From Ideonella_A sakaiensis_A (GTDB lineage Bacteria > Pseudomonadota > Gammaproteobacteria > Burkholderiales > Burkholderiaceae_C), in the NCBI RefSeq assembly GCF_048320135.1, contig NZ_CP182947.1, positions 2,852,001 through 2,916,000 on the forward strand: a stretch of DNA of 64,000 bases, read 5' to 3'. The first letter of the stretch is position 1. Each line of letters begins with the position of its first letter. Made by a program: the position numbers and the translations under genes. Below the pieces are notes generated by a model, which searched no databases, was not told the DNA's origin, and saw nothing but the letters and a program-made list of their open reading frames with translations. Below, one piece after another: positions 26,674-35,370 of this stretch.

Positions 26674-27015
26674 TCAAGCGGCGCTGGCGTCGATCCGCTT
26701 GACCGAGGTGTGATGGTGATCCTGCAGCTTGTCCTTGTGACGGACGACCTGGCGGTCCAGCTTGTCCATCAGCTGGTCGATGGCCGCATACAAATCCTCG
26801 TGTGCCTGTTCGGCAAAGATGTCCTTGCCCTTGACGTGGATGGTTACTTCGGCCTTCTGCCGGCGTTCCTTCTCCTTCAGCTTCTCGACTGACAACAAGA
26901 CGTTGATGTCCACGACCTGATCGAAATGGCGGGTGATTCGCTCCAGTTTGGTTAGTACGTACTCACGAAGCGCAGGCGTTACGTCAAGGTGATGCCCGCT
27001 GATCGTCAAGTTCAT
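26674..27015 (-). CDS. hpf: Ribosome hibernation-promoting factor HPF
   Basis: A 113-residue protein (short HPF/YhbH type) that binds the 30S subunit decoding site and drives 100S ribosome dimerisation in stationary phase. MNLTISGHHLDVTPALREYV is the typical N-terminus. AAGGAG lies 5 bases before the ATG at 27015. The usual upstream rpoN is missing: the next gene, corA, is divergent. Confidence 0.93.
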   Translation of the reverse strand: MNLTISGHHLDVTPALREYVLTKLERITRHFDQVVDINVLLSVEKLKEKERRQKAEVTIHVKGKDIFAEQAHEDLYAAIDQLMDKLDRQVVRHKDKLQDHHHTSVKRIDASAA

Positions 27016-27320
27016 GGAGACTCCTTTCTCGTGGGGTGGGGGGGCGGCGCCGGGCCGCGGCGGGTGGAGCCGATCGAAAGAACGCGGCCGCCAGGAGCCG
27101 CCGGACGTCGGGAGGAGCCGACCATCGTGCAAATCAGTGTGCACCGATTGCCTTGGTGTGACAAGCGGAGCAAGCCGAAGTTCCGGCGCCATTTCGGGCC
27201 CCCGAAAACGCCGTTGGGCCGATGTGATAATCCGCCGGTGGACCTTTTCTGGTGCCTGTATCCGGAGCGCCTCGAACCGGCCCGCGGCCTGCACGGCAGC
27301 GCCGCCCTGCTGGAGTTTGC
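27016..27320. other. Divergent regulatory region between hpf and corA
   Basis: 305 bases without a gene. A G-run (GGGGTGGGGGGG) sits 15-35 bases before hpf. The corA side holds a likely extended -10 (27223-27231). No operator-like inverted repeat stands out. Confidence 0.5.
27223..27231 (+). promoter_or_regulatory. Candidate extended -10 of the corA promoter
   Basis: TGTGATAAT matches an extended -10 (TGnTATAAT) at seven of eight defined positions, 89 bases before the corA ATG. No -35 match lies 17 bases upstream, which extended -10 promoters tolerate. Confidence 0.35.
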
Positions 27321-28280
27321 ATGCTGAACATCTTCTCACTGGCCAATGGACGGCTGTTCCAGGAAGAGATCGATGGCCCGGAGTTCGTCACCGCATCGAA
27401 GCCGGTCTGGGTCGATCTGGAATTGCCCACCGCCGACGAAAAGGACTGGGTCACCCGGCGCTTCGGATTGACGATCCCGGCCGATGCGGTCGATGACGAC
27501 CTCGAGGAATCGGCGCGGTTCTACGAGGAAGACAACGGCGAGCTGCACATCCGCAGCGACTTCCTGATCGACGACGACCGCACGCCGCGCAATGTGCGGG
27601 TCGCCTTCATCCTGCACGACAACATCCTGTTCTCGATCCACGGCGAGGACCTGCCGGTATTCCGTCTGCTGCGGCTGCGCGCCCGGCGCACGCCGGCGAT
27701 GATCGAGGATGCGAAGGACTTGCTGCTGAAACTGTACGACGCCGATGCCGAATATTCGGCCGACGCGCTCGAAGGCATCTACGTCAGCCTCGAGAAGGTC
27801 AGCGCGCAGGTGCTGAAGAAGGAAATCACCGATACCGATGCAGCGGCGGTGCTGGCCGAGATCGCCCGCGAGGAAGACCTGAACGGCCGGATCCGGCGCA
27901 ACGTGATGGATACCCGCCGCGCGCTCAGCTTCATGATGCGCTCGCGCATGCTCAATGCCGAGCAGTTCGAGGAATCACGGCAGATCCTGCGCGATATCGA
28001 TTCGCTCGACAGCCACACCGCATTCCTGTTCGACAAGATCAACTTCCTGATGGATGCGACGGTCGGTTTCATCAACATCAACCAGAACAAGATCATCAAG
28101 CTGTTTTCGGTCGCCAGCGTCGCGCTGCTGCCGCCGACGCTGATCGCCAGCGTCTACGGCATGAATTTCCAGGCCATGCCCGAACTGCAATGGCGCTATG
28201 GTTATCCGTTCGCGATTTCGCTGATGGTCGCCAGCATCGCCGGCCCGTTCTGGTATTTCCGCCGCAAGGGCTGGTTGTGA
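27321..28280 (+). CDS. corA: CorA-family magnesium/cobalt transporter
   Basis: A 319-residue protein: a cytoplasmic alpha/beta domain and long stalk helix, then two C-terminal membrane helices with the selectivity motif YGMNF (279-283). It forms a pentameric Mg2+ channel. ATG 27321 is used; a GTG/ATG-type start 23 codons upstream would add a Pro/Arg-rich segment not found in the family. It ends one base before the convergent NTF2-like gene. Confidence 0.9.
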   Translation: MLNIFSLANGRLFQEEIDGPEFVTASKPVWVDLELPTADEKDWVTRRFGLTIPADAVDDDLEESARFYEEDNGELHIRSDFLIDDDRTPRNVRVAFILHDNILFSIHGEDLPVFRLLRLRARRTPAMIEDAKDLLLKLYDADAEYSADALEGIYVSLEKVSAQVLKKEITDTDAAAVLAEIAREEDLNGRIRRNVMDTRRALSFMMRSRMLNAEQFEESRQILRDIDSLDSHTAFLFDKINFLMDATVGFININQNKIIKLFSVASVALLPPTLIASVYGMNFQAMPELQWRYGYPFAISLMVASIAGPFWYFRRKGWL

Positions 28281-28281
28281 T

Positions 28282-28743
28282 TCAGGCCGACGCGCGGCGC
28301 CTGAGCCAGCGCATCAGGCTGCCGAGCAGCGGGATCTTTTCGTACAGCTCTTCGGCCGCATCCCAGTAGTCGCGGTGCACCGTGATCAGGCCACTGGCAT
28401 CCAGGCGCAGGTGGCTGGCGCCGCGGATCGTCTGCGGTGTGTTGCCGAGACGGCGCAGCCGGAATTCGAAATCCCAGCCGATAAAGCATTGGTCGCGCTG
28501 CACGATCACGTCGTTGATGACGAAGCGCGGCTGTTCGAGCGTCTCGAACATGTGCCGGTAGACCGCGGTGATCGCATCGATGCCGGTTACATCGTTGAAC
28601 GGATCCTTGAACCGTGCGTCGGTTGCGTAGTACCGATCGATCAACCTCAGGTCGGCGGCGCTGAACTGCTCGAACCACGCGACGATCGCGGCAACACGGG
28701 GGTCGGCGATGTCGCGCGGCGTCGCGTCAGCCGCCCGGTTCAC
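28282..28743 (-). CDS. NTF2/SnoaL-like protein
   Basis: A 153-residue small alpha+beta protein (FEQFSAADLRLIDRYYATDARFKDPFNDVTG) of the nuclear-transport-factor-2/SnoaL fold. Such proteins may be isomerases, hydratases or ligand carriers. The GTG start (28741-28743) overlaps the upstream dehydrogenase stop by GTGA, so it is co-translated as the last gene of the lipid cluster. Homologues sit in the same place in RpoE-ChrR-type photo-oxidative stress clusters elsewhere; exact function unknown. Confidence 0.8.
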   Translation of the reverse strand: MNRAADATPRDIADPRVAAIVAWFEQFSAADLRLIDRYYATDARFKDPFNDVTGIDAITAVYRHMFETLEQPRFVINDVIVQRDQCFIGWDFEFRLRRLGNTPQTIRGASHLRLDASGLITVHRDYWDAAEELYEKIPLLGSLMRWLRRRASA

Positions 28744-29513
28744 AGCTTCGTCGCGCGGCGCACCGCGCGGAAATAGAGGCCGTCGCTGAGGTGGCGCAAG
28801 GCTTGCAGCCAGAGCGTGAAACGTTTCGGAAAATGGATCTCGAAGCGGCCGGCCGCCCAGCCGTCGAGGATCTCGGTGGCGGCACGATCGGCGGTGATCA
28901 AGGCGGGCATCTTGAAGTCGTTCTGCTCGGTCAGCGGCGTCTCGACAAAACCCGGGTTGATCAGCGAGACGCCGATCCCGAGCGGCTTCAGGTCCATGTA
29001 CAGCGTCTCCGCCAGATTGATCAGCGCCGCCTTGGTCGGCCCATAGGCCAGGCCCTGCGGCAGCCCGCGATAACCGGCGACGCTCGAGACCAGGCTCAGG
29101 TGGCCGCCACGCTGGCGCCGCAGCACCGGCAGGATCACATCGAGCATGTGCAGCGCGCCTCGGTAGTTGACATCGTCGTGGCGCAATGCGGTCGCAAGGT
29201 CGAACTCGACCGCGCGCATCGCCTTGTAATAGCCGGCGCAATAAATCGCCAGGTCGATGCGGCCGAAGCGGCCGAGGATCTGCCGCACCGCCTGCTTCAT
29301 CGCCGCGTGGTCGGTGACGTCGACCGCCACCCCGAAGCTGCCGGCAAACTGCTGTTCGAAAGCGCGCAGCCCGGCCGCATTGCGTGCCGAAACAACGACC
29401 TTCGCACCTTGGGCGTGCAGGCGCTCGGCGGTTGCGCGGCCGATGCCGCTGGACGCGCCGACCAGCCAGACGACCTTGCCGGACCAGTTGGTGATCGGTG
29501 GATTCAATGACAT
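28740..29513 (-). CDS. Short-chain dehydrogenase/reductase
   Basis: A 257-residue SDR. The cofactor loop GASSGIG is at 19-25 and the catalytic set is S143 or S144, Y157 and K161 (YGPTK). A C-terminal amphipathic/hydrophobic stretch with RFTLWLQALRHL suggests membrane contact, fitting a lipid substrate. Sixth gene of the seven-gene minus-strand run, 9 bases after the transporter and overlapping the NTF2-like gene. Confidence 0.88.
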   Translation of the reverse strand: MSLNPPITNWSGKVVWLVGASSGIGRATAERLHAQGAKVVVSARNAAGLRAFEQQFAGSFGVAVDVTDHAAMKQAVRQILGRFGRIDLAIYCAGYYKAMRAVEFDLATALRHDDVNYRGALHMLDVILPVLRRQRGGHLSLVSSVAGYRGLPQGLAYGPTKAALINLAETLYMDLKPLGIGVSLINPGFVETPLTEQNDFKMPALITADRAATEILDGWAAGRFEIHFPKRFTLWLQALRHLSDGLYFRAVRRATKL

Positions 29514-29522
29514 GCGGCAGGC

Positions 29523-30851
29523 TCAGGTGGTGCGCGGATCGGCATCGACGCCGACCAGCATCCGTGGATGGATCCAGATCCGCCACAACACCGCGGCGGC
29601 CAGCAGTTTCAGTGCGCACGGCAGCAGGCTGTAGGCGCCGGTCAATGCAACCAGCGCCTGCGCATCGTTGCTGCCCGGCGCGTAGCCGAAGGCCTGCAGC
29701 AGCGGCAGCGCGAGACCGGCTGCCAGCGCGAGGTTCAGCTTGATCGCGAAGTTCCACCAGCCGAAATAGGCGCCTTCGGCACGGTCGCCGTGGCCGGCGT
29801 GCCGGATCACGCCGGCCAGCATCGCGCCCGGCAATGTCAGATCGGCGCCGAGCGCCAGGCCGCTGCCGATGCAGACGATGGTGTAGGCGACGACATCGCC
29901 GGCGCCGAGCGTCGCCGCCCACGAAAAGGCGACGATCGCCAGCAGCATGCTCGCCAGCCAGCTGCGGGCGAGGCCGAAGCGGCGGACCATACGCACCCAC
30001 AGCGGAATCGACAATCCGCCGGCGGCGAAATAACTGGCCAGGAACAGCGGCTCGAAGGCCGGCGCCTGCAGCCGGTCGCGGATGAAAAACAGCACCAGCG
30101 TCGCCGGGATCGCGCTGGCGATGCCGTTCAACAGGAAGATCGCAAGCAGGCGCCGGAACGCCGGGTTCGCGAATGGCAGGCCAAGGCGCGGCGCCGCGTC
30201 GGCCGACAGCAAGGGTCCGGATCGCGGCTGCGGTGCACGCAAAAGGCCGATCATGCCGGCGCCGATCAGCAGCGCGAAGACGATGCTGGTCGTGCCGAGC
30301 CCGGCCAGCGCCGGCAACACGCTGGCGATCAGCACACCGGCCAGCGCCGGTGCCTCGCGCCAGGCGACGATGCGGGCGCGCTGCGTCTCGTCGCCGCCGA
30401 GGCGCGCGCCCCATGACTGGTGGACGACGCTGACGATGCTGAAGGCGAGATAGGTCAGCGCCAGCACCACCGCGCACCAGACGAGCAATCCGGCGTTGCC
30501 GTCGCGCAGCACCGCGGGCGGAAAAAACAAGGCGGCAAAACCGGCCGACATCACTGCGGCGGCCGCGGTCGCGACCGTCCAGGCCGAATTCGCGCTGCGC
30601 GTGAACAGGCGGTCGACCCAGCGCCCGATCAGCGGATCGGCAAAGGCGTCGAGCAGCCGGGCAGCGAGCAGCACCGCGCCAAGCCAGGCCAGCGGCACGC
30701 CGAATACCTCGGCATAGTGGTTGGGCAGCACCACATACAGCGGCAACGCAACAAACGCCAGCGGCAGGCCGAGCCCGCCGTAGGCGAGCCCGGCCCATCG
30801 CCCGGCAATCGGGTCGGCGGAGCGTCGGGCCGGATCGGGCGTTGTCGACAT
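29523..30851 (-). CDS. MFS transporter of the GPH (MelB-like) type
   Basis: A 442-residue, 12-helix carrier. The segment DPLIGRWVDRLFTR after the second helix is the loop typical of glycoside-pentoside-hexuronide/cation symporters. In this gene setting (with CFA-like, SDR and amine-oxidase-like genes) the substrate is unlikely to be a simple sugar; a lipid-related or pigment-related solute is possible but not shown. Its start shares one base with the preceding gene's stop. Confidence 0.85.
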   Translation of the reverse strand: MSTTPDPARRSADPIAGRWAGLAYGGLGLPLAFVALPLYVVLPNHYAEVFGVPLAWLGAVLLAARLLDAFADPLIGRWVDRLFTRSANSAWTVATAAAAVMSAGFAALFFPPAVLRDGNAGLLVWCAVVLALTYLAFSIVSVVHQSWGARLGGDETQRARIVAWREAPALAGVLIASVLPALAGLGTTSIVFALLIGAGMIGLLRAPQPRSGPLLSADAAPRLGLPFANPAFRRLLAIFLLNGIASAIPATLVLFFIRDRLQAPAFEPLFLASYFAAGGLSIPLWVRMVRRFGLARSWLASMLLAIVAFSWAATLGAGDVVAYTIVCIGSGLALGADLTLPGAMLAGVIRHAGHGDRAEGAYFGWWNFAIKLNLALAAGLALPLLQAFGYAPGSNDAQALVALTGAYSLLPCALKLLAAAVLWRIWIHPRMLVGVDADPRTT

Positions 30852-31441
30852 CAGCTGCGGCCGATCAGGCTGCTGCGCAGCCCGGGTTCGGAGGTGCGCG
30901 GCGACAGCCAGATGCCGAAAAACAGCCGCGTGAACTGTGCATCCCGCAGCGCGCCGATCGGCTTGCCGTTCAGGTAGAAACGCGTCGAATCGCCGGGCAA
31001 TGCGATGCCGGTGATGCGGTCGCCCGGCTTGACGTCGGGAAGGATTCTGGCCAGCTCGTCGCGCCAGGCGAGCGCGCGGCCATCGTCGATCGGCGCCAGA
31101 TTCTTCATCTCGACCAGCGAACGCTCGGCGATCGCGCTGCCGTCGAAGCTGCGCGCATATTCGAGCTCCAGCGCCAGTGCGCTGCGGTCATAGGCGTCGG
31201 CGCGAAAGCCGGCGCCGACCCACAGCCGCGCATCGTAGACATGCAGGCCGAAAAAGCGCAGCCGGCCGCTGCCCTGCAGCCGCGCCTGCGCGAGGTGTTC
31301 AACCACCTCCTGTGGTGGACTGCCTCCAAATGCGTAGGCCGGCCGCGCGAGCAGCAGCAGCGGTGCCGTCGCAGCGGCCAGCAGCAGCCGGCGTCGTTGC
31401 CGCGCTGGCAACGCGATGCGCGGTGTCGGCTCCAGACTCAT
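30851..31441 (-). CDS. Chalcone-isomerase-like exported protein
   Basis: A 196-residue protein with an N-terminal signal (RRRLLLAAATAPLLLLARPAYA) carrying a twin-arginine-like start. The mature part (GLHVYDARLWVG, YARSFDGSAIAERSLVEM, GDSTRFYLNGKPIG) matches the chalcone-isomerase-like fold, whose members bind fatty acids or have no known activity in bacteria. ATG 31441 overlaps the CFA-like stop (ATGA). A periplasmic lipid-binding role would fit the operon. Confidence 0.8.
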   Translation of the reverse strand: MSLEPTPRIALPARQRRRLLLAAATAPLLLLARPAYAFGGSPPQEVVEHLAQARLQGSGRLRFFGLHVYDARLWVGAGFRADAYDRSALALELEYARSFDGSAIAERSLVEMKNLAPIDDGRALAWRDELARILPDVKPGDRITGIALPGDSTRFYLNGKPIGALRDAQFTRLFFGIWLSPRTSEPGLRSSLIGRS

Positions 31442-32670
31442 GCCCGCTGCAGCGTGAACTGCATCACGCTGGTATTGCGCATCGCAAACGCCGCCTCGCA
31501 ATAGACCAGGTAGAACTCCCAGATCCGCATGAAGCGGCGGTCGAAGCCGAGCCGCTGCACCTCGGCGTCGCGCTGCTGGAAGGCGACCCGCCAGCGTTTC
31601 AGCGTCAGCGCATAGTCCTGGCCGAAATCGAGTTCGTTGACGACCTTCAGGCCGGCGCGTTCGGCAGCGCGGCGGAATTCACTCGGGCTCGGCAGCAGCC
31701 CGCCGGGGAAGATGTACTGCTGGATGAAATCGGTCGAGTCGACATAGCGGTCGAACAGGTCGTCGCGGATCGTGATGCTCTGGATGCAGGCCTTGCCGCC
31801 CGGCTTCAGCTGCCGGTTGATCGTCTCGAAGAAGCTCGGCCAATATTCGCGGCCGACCGCTTCGAACATCTCGATCGACGCGATGGCGTCGTAAGGACCG
31901 TCGTCGATATCGCGGTAATCCTGGTAGCGCAGGTCGCCCTGCAGCCCGGCGTCGCGCAGCCGCCCGGTGGCCCATTGCAATTGCTCGCTCGACAGCGTGA
32001 CGCCGCTGACGCTGGCGCCGAACTCGGCGGCCGCACATTCGGCCAGTGCGCCCCAGCCGCAGCCGATTTCGAGCAGCCGCTTGCCGGGGCCGACGCCGGC
32101 TTCGCGCAGCGCCCGCCGCATCTTCGCCCGCTGCGCATCGGCCAGCGGCTGTGACTGATCGCCGTCGAACCAGCCGCTGCTGTAGTTCATCGTCGGATCG
32201 AGCCACAGGCGATAGAACTCGTTGCCGAGGTCGTAGTGGGCGTGGATATTCTTCTTGCTGCCGCGCCGCGAATTGCGGTTGAACAGATGCTTCAGCCGGT
32301 ACAGCAGCGAACCCCACCAGGTGCCATAGACGACCGTCTCGAGCTGGTCCCGGTTGCCGACGAACAGCGTCAGCAGCGCCGGCAGGTCCGGAGTGCTCCA
32401 GTCGCCGTCGATGTAGGTCTCGGCCAGGCCGATGTCGCCCGATTTCATCACCGCGGTGCAGACATTCCAGTTGTGCAGCCGGATCGCCGCATTCGGCGCG
32501 CCGTCGGCCGGCGTGCCGAACGACATCGTGTTGCCGTCGGGCAGGTGGACGCTCATGTGGCCGTTGCGCACTTGCTTCAGCAGGCCGAAGACGGCGCGCG
32601 CAGCCGGCGGTGCCGTTGGCGGCAGGTCGACGTACGGCAGGCGGGGATGGGTGCTTGATTGAATGTTCAT
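31438..32670 (-). CDS. Cyclopropane-fatty-acyl-phospholipid synthase family methyltransferase
   Basis: A 410-residue SAM-dependent enzyme acting on unsaturated phospholipid acyl chains. The family blocks are present: HAHYDLGNEFY (about 143-153), the SAM loop EIGCGWG at 201-207, and QYIFPGG further on. Housekeeping cfa adds a cyclopropane ring, while relatives beside FAD amine-oxidase genes, such as UfaM of the Rhodobacter furan-fatty-acid pathway, methylate without ring closure. The operon context favours the second type, but sequence alone does not prove it. ATG 32670 chosen. Confidence 0.88.
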   Translation of the reverse strand: MNIQSSTHPRLPYVDLPPTAPPAARAVFGLLKQVRNGHMSVHLPDGNTMSFGTPADGAPNAAIRLHNWNVCTAVMKSGDIGLAETYIDGDWSTPDLPALLTLFVGNRDQLETVVYGTWWGSLLYRLKHLFNRNSRRGSKKNIHAHYDLGNEFYRLWLDPTMNYSSGWFDGDQSQPLADAQRAKMRRALREAGVGPGKRLLEIGCGWGALAECAAAEFGASVSGVTLSSEQLQWATGRLRDAGLQGDLRYQDYRDIDDGPYDAIASIEMFEAVGREYWPSFFETINRQLKPGGKACIQSITIRDDLFDRYVDSTDFIQQYIFPGGLLPSPSEFRRAAERAGLKVVNELDFGQDYALTLKRWRVAFQQRDAEVQRLGFDRRFMRIWEFYLVYCEAAFAMRNTSVMQFTLQRA

Positions 32671-32686
32671 CGGGAATCGGCTCGGA

Positions 32687-33511
32687 TCAACGGGATACGA
32701 AATTGGCCGGCAGGTCGGGTTTGCGGACAAACGGAATGCGCTTCAGCCACAGGCGCAGCGCCTGCCAGTGGATGTGGACGATCACGCCCAGCGTCATCCA
32801 AGGTACGCTGAAGAAGGCGTGACGGATGCGCGCAGCACTCAGCGGCGCGAGTTCGCCGCTGACGCTGGTCAGCAGCAGCGGGCCGTCGGCGTCGACATGG
32901 TCGATGCGCGCCACGGTGCGGTGGCCGTGTCGTTGCTGCGACTCGGCGCCAGCGAGATCGGTGCGCATGAAGCGGAAGCGGTAGCTGCCATCGATCCGGC
33001 AGAACGGCGAGACATGGAAGACCTTGTCCGCCTGCAGCTCGCGGCCGTAGCCGATCGGCGCACCGGAGCGGCCATCGAGCAGGTAGCAGTGGCGCTCGCC
33101 GAAGGTGTTGTTGACTTCGACGACGATCGCCGCCAATGTGCCGTCGGCGCGGTGGCAGTACCAGAAGCTGACCGGCTTGAACACCAGCCCGAGCACACGC
33201 GGATAACAGTGCAGCCAGATTTCGCCATCGGCATCGCTGACACCTTCGTGTTGCAGCAGCTCGGTCAGCCATTGCAGGCTGTCGGCGCGGCCGTCGCCAT
33301 GGTCACGGTCGTGGAACGACAGCAGTCCGAAGCGGTTGCGGCGCAACGCCGGCGCGGGTTGCTCGGCGAGGCTGCGCATCGGCAGCATCAGGAAATAGGT
33401 CGGGTAGGCGAAACGATGGGCCACCGGGCGCAGCCGCGCATGGCGGACCACGCCGATGCCGAGCTGCGCTTCGGCGGCGTGGCGGGCCGTAGCGTTGCGC
33501 AGCGTCGTCAC
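32687..33511 (-). CDS. DUF1365 family protein
   Basis: A 274-residue protein of unknown function (RFAYPTYFLMLP, PRVLGLVFKPVSFWYC, EVNNTFGERHCYLL). DUF1365 genes nearly always sit between an FAD amine-oxidase-like gene and a CFA-like gene, as here. A GTG start (33509-33511) overlaps the upstream stop by four bases. A C-terminal hydrophobic stretch suggests membrane association. Confidence 0.88.
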   Translation of the reverse strand: MTTLRNATARHAAEAQLGIGVVRHARLRPVAHRFAYPTYFLMLPMRSLAEQPAPALRRNRFGLLSFHDRDHGDGRADSLQWLTELLQHEGVSDADGEIWLHCYPRVLGLVFKPVSFWYCHRADGTLAAIVVEVNNTFGERHCYLLDGRSGAPIGYGRELQADKVFHVSPFCRIDGSYRFRFMRTDLAGAESQQRHGHRTVARIDHVDADGPLLLTSVSGELAPLSAARIRHAFFSVPWMTLGVIVHIHWQALRLWLKRIPFVRKPDLPANFVSR

Positions 33512-34830
33512 GCCGCCTCCCGCTCGATACCGGAGTGCAGTTGCTGCAGCAGCCCGTCGACGACGCCGAGCCCGGACATCAGGCCGTCCTCGTGGAAGCC
33601 GTAGCGCGTCCAGGCGCCGCAATACCAGGTGCGGGCGATGCCCTGGATTTCCGGCACCCGGCGCTGCGCCGCGATCGCGGCCTGGTCGAATACCGGATGG
33701 GCATAGTCGAAGCTGCCCTGCACGAGGTCGCTGCGCGGTTCGCGCAGTGGATTCAGCGAAACCAGCACCGGCTGCTCGAACGGCAGCGGCTGCAGGCGGT
33801 TGATCAGGTAGTGCAGACAGACCGCGCCGTCGCCGCGACCGGCCACGTGTTCATAGTTCCACGCCGCCCAGGCGCGACGGCGATTCGGCAAAAGCGAAAA
33901 ATCGGTGTGCAAAACCGCGCGGTTCGGGTGGTAGCGGATCGCGCCGAGCACCGATTGCTCGCGCTCGGTCGGATCGGCGAGCATCGCCAGCGACTGGTCG
34001 CTGTGGCAGGCCAGCACGACATCGTCGAAGCGTTCGCTGCCGTGGTCGGTCGCGAGCAAGACGCCGCCGCTGCCGAACCCGCCGGCACCGGGCAGGCGGC
34101 GGATGGCGCGCACTGGCGTATTCAGCCGCGCATCGTCGATCACCGCGAGCATGCGTTCGACATAGTTGCGCGCGCCACCACGCACCGTGAACCAGCGCGG
34201 CCGATTTGCGATCTGCAGCAGGCCATGGTTGTGGCAGAAGCGGATCATCGTCGCGACCGGGAAGCGCAGCATCTGCTCGGTCGGGCATGACCAGATGCAG
34301 CCGATCATCGGCAGGAAATACCAGCTGCGGAATTCGCTGCCGAAGCGATGCTGGTCGAGAAAATCGCCGATCGGTTGCTGCAGCGCGGCTTCTTCACAAG
34401 CGTCGGCGAGCCCGGTGCACAGCCGGTTGAAGCGAACCACTTCGCCGAGCATGCGCAGGAAGGCCGGGCGCAGCAGGTTGCGGCGCTGCGCAAACACGGT
34501 GTCCAGGTTCGATCCGCTCCACTCCAGGTCGGCGTCCGGCAGCTTGACCGAAAACGACATCTCCGATTCGGCAGTCTCGACCTGCAGCTTCGCGAACAAG
34601 TCGATCAGCCGCGGGTAGGTCCGCTCATTGAAGACCAGAAAACCGGTATCGACGCCATGCCGGCGCCGGCCATCGGGGGTGTCGACCTCGACATCGACGG
34701 TGTGGGTGTGGCCACCGAAATAGTCGCCGGCCTCGAACAGCGTGACCTGTGCGAGTTCCGGGTGGGCAGCAAGGTGGTAGGCGACCGACAAGCCGGAGAT
34801 GCCGGAACCGACGACGGCGATGCGGCGCAT
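33508..34830 (-). CDS. FAD-dependent amine-oxidase-like protein
   Basis: A 440-residue flavoprotein. The dinucleotide loop GSGISG is at 8-13, followed by the EAGDYFGGHTHTVDV segment typical of the NAD/FAD-binding proteins beside DUF1365 and CFA-like genes. In Rhodobacter the equivalent gene is needed, with its CFA-like partner, for singlet-oxygen-dependent fatty-acid changes. It may oxidise a membrane-lipid intermediate. First gene of the seven-gene unit; promoter lies in the 540-base gap shared with litR. Confidence 0.88.
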   Translation of the reverse strand: MRRIAVVGSGISGLSVAYHLAAHPELAQVTLFEAGDYFGGHTHTVDVEVDTPDGRRRHGVDTGFLVFNERTYPRLIDLFAKLQVETAESEMSFSVKLPDADLEWSGSNLDTVFAQRRNLLRPAFLRMLGEVVRFNRLCTGLADACEEAALQQPIGDFLDQHRFGSEFRSWYFLPMIGCIWSCPTEQMLRFPVATMIRFCHNHGLLQIANRPRWFTVRGGARNYVERMLAVIDDARLNTPVRAIRRLPGAGGFGSGGVLLATDHGSERFDDVVLACHSDQSLAMLADPTEREQSVLGAIRYHPNRAVLHTDFSLLPNRRRAWAAWNYEHVAGRGDGAVCLHYLINRLQPLPFEQPVLVSLNPLREPRSDLVQGSFDYAHPVFDQAAIAAQRRVPEIQGIARTWYCGAWTRYGFHEDGLMSGLGVVDGLLQQLHSGIEREAA

Positions 34831-34855
34831 CGCTCAGCCCCCGACCGCAGCGCCG

Positions 34856-34882
34856 GCAAGGCGGGCGTTCTGCCCGCCTTGC
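34856..34882. repeat. 11-bp perfect hairpin in the operon leader
   Basis: Arms GCAAGGCGGGC and GCCCGCCTTGC around a 5-base loop (GTTCT), 26 bases before the ATG of the amine-oxidase-like gene. If transcription starts beyond it, the mRNA leader would carry a very stable hairpin close to the start codon. Confidence 0.6.
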
Positions 34883-35147
34883 GGCTGCATACAAGCTGTT
34901 GCACAGCGCCCCGCAGCGAACGAGGGAGGGAGGGAGGAGGAGGAGAAGCGCTGCGGGATTTCAGCCCGGCGAACCGTCAGGCTGTGCAACAGAAAAACCG
35001 TTGAACCGATCGGCGCTTGTTGCGCACTGCGTCGACCGACGCCTGTTTCGATGACTCGCGCGGCCGCGAGTTCCGGCCCGGCCCTGTCTGCGGCGGCCGT
35101 TTTACAAATTTTTGCGATCGACGGGATACGGTGCATGATGGCTCTGA

Positions 35148-35163
35148 AACGAATCGATTCGTT
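35148..35163. promoter_or_regulatory. 16-base perfect palindrome, candidate operator
   Basis: AACGAATCGATTCGTT is fully self-complementary and lies in the AT-richer block about 207 bases before litR. MerR-family proteins bind such dyads. Whether LitR is the binder is inference from position only. Confidence 0.4.
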
Positions 35164-35370
35164 CGATTTGCGACTAATGAGTTTGCAATGTAACCCATCG
35201 GTATGATGCTCGACTCGAAAAACCATGCGGCAGCCATGGTCGTACTGTCCAGCTCCCCGCCGGCCGAGGGGCCTCTGTGCTCGCCCTATATTGATGTCTG
35301 TCATGGACGAATCCCAGTTTTCCGACCTTTGCCCGCCCGCCGGCCCGTTGCCACCGGGTGGTGCCAGCCT

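Larger units (their letters stand above)
34831..35370. other. 540-base divergent control region between the lipid operon and litR
   Basis: No gene seen. From the operon side it holds a perfect 11-bp hairpin (34856-34882), then a purine-rich run (GGGAGGGAGGGAGGAGGAGG, 34924-34943). A distinctly AT-richer block follows (35100-35220) with a 16-base perfect palindrome (35148-35163). The AT-rich block is the natural place for promoters and regulator binding. No clean -35/-10 pair could be assigned. Confidence 0.6.

Noticed and set aside
28282..30798. An 838-codon open frame on the minus strand across the SDR and transporter genes
   Set aside because: It is the Arg/Ala-rich alternate frame of the real genes; only its last 153 codons (the NTF2-like protein) form a recognisable protein.
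31438..32670. Calling the CFA-like gene plain cfa
   Set aside because: The DUF1365 and amine-oxidase-like neighbours point to a different branch, so no gene symbol was given.
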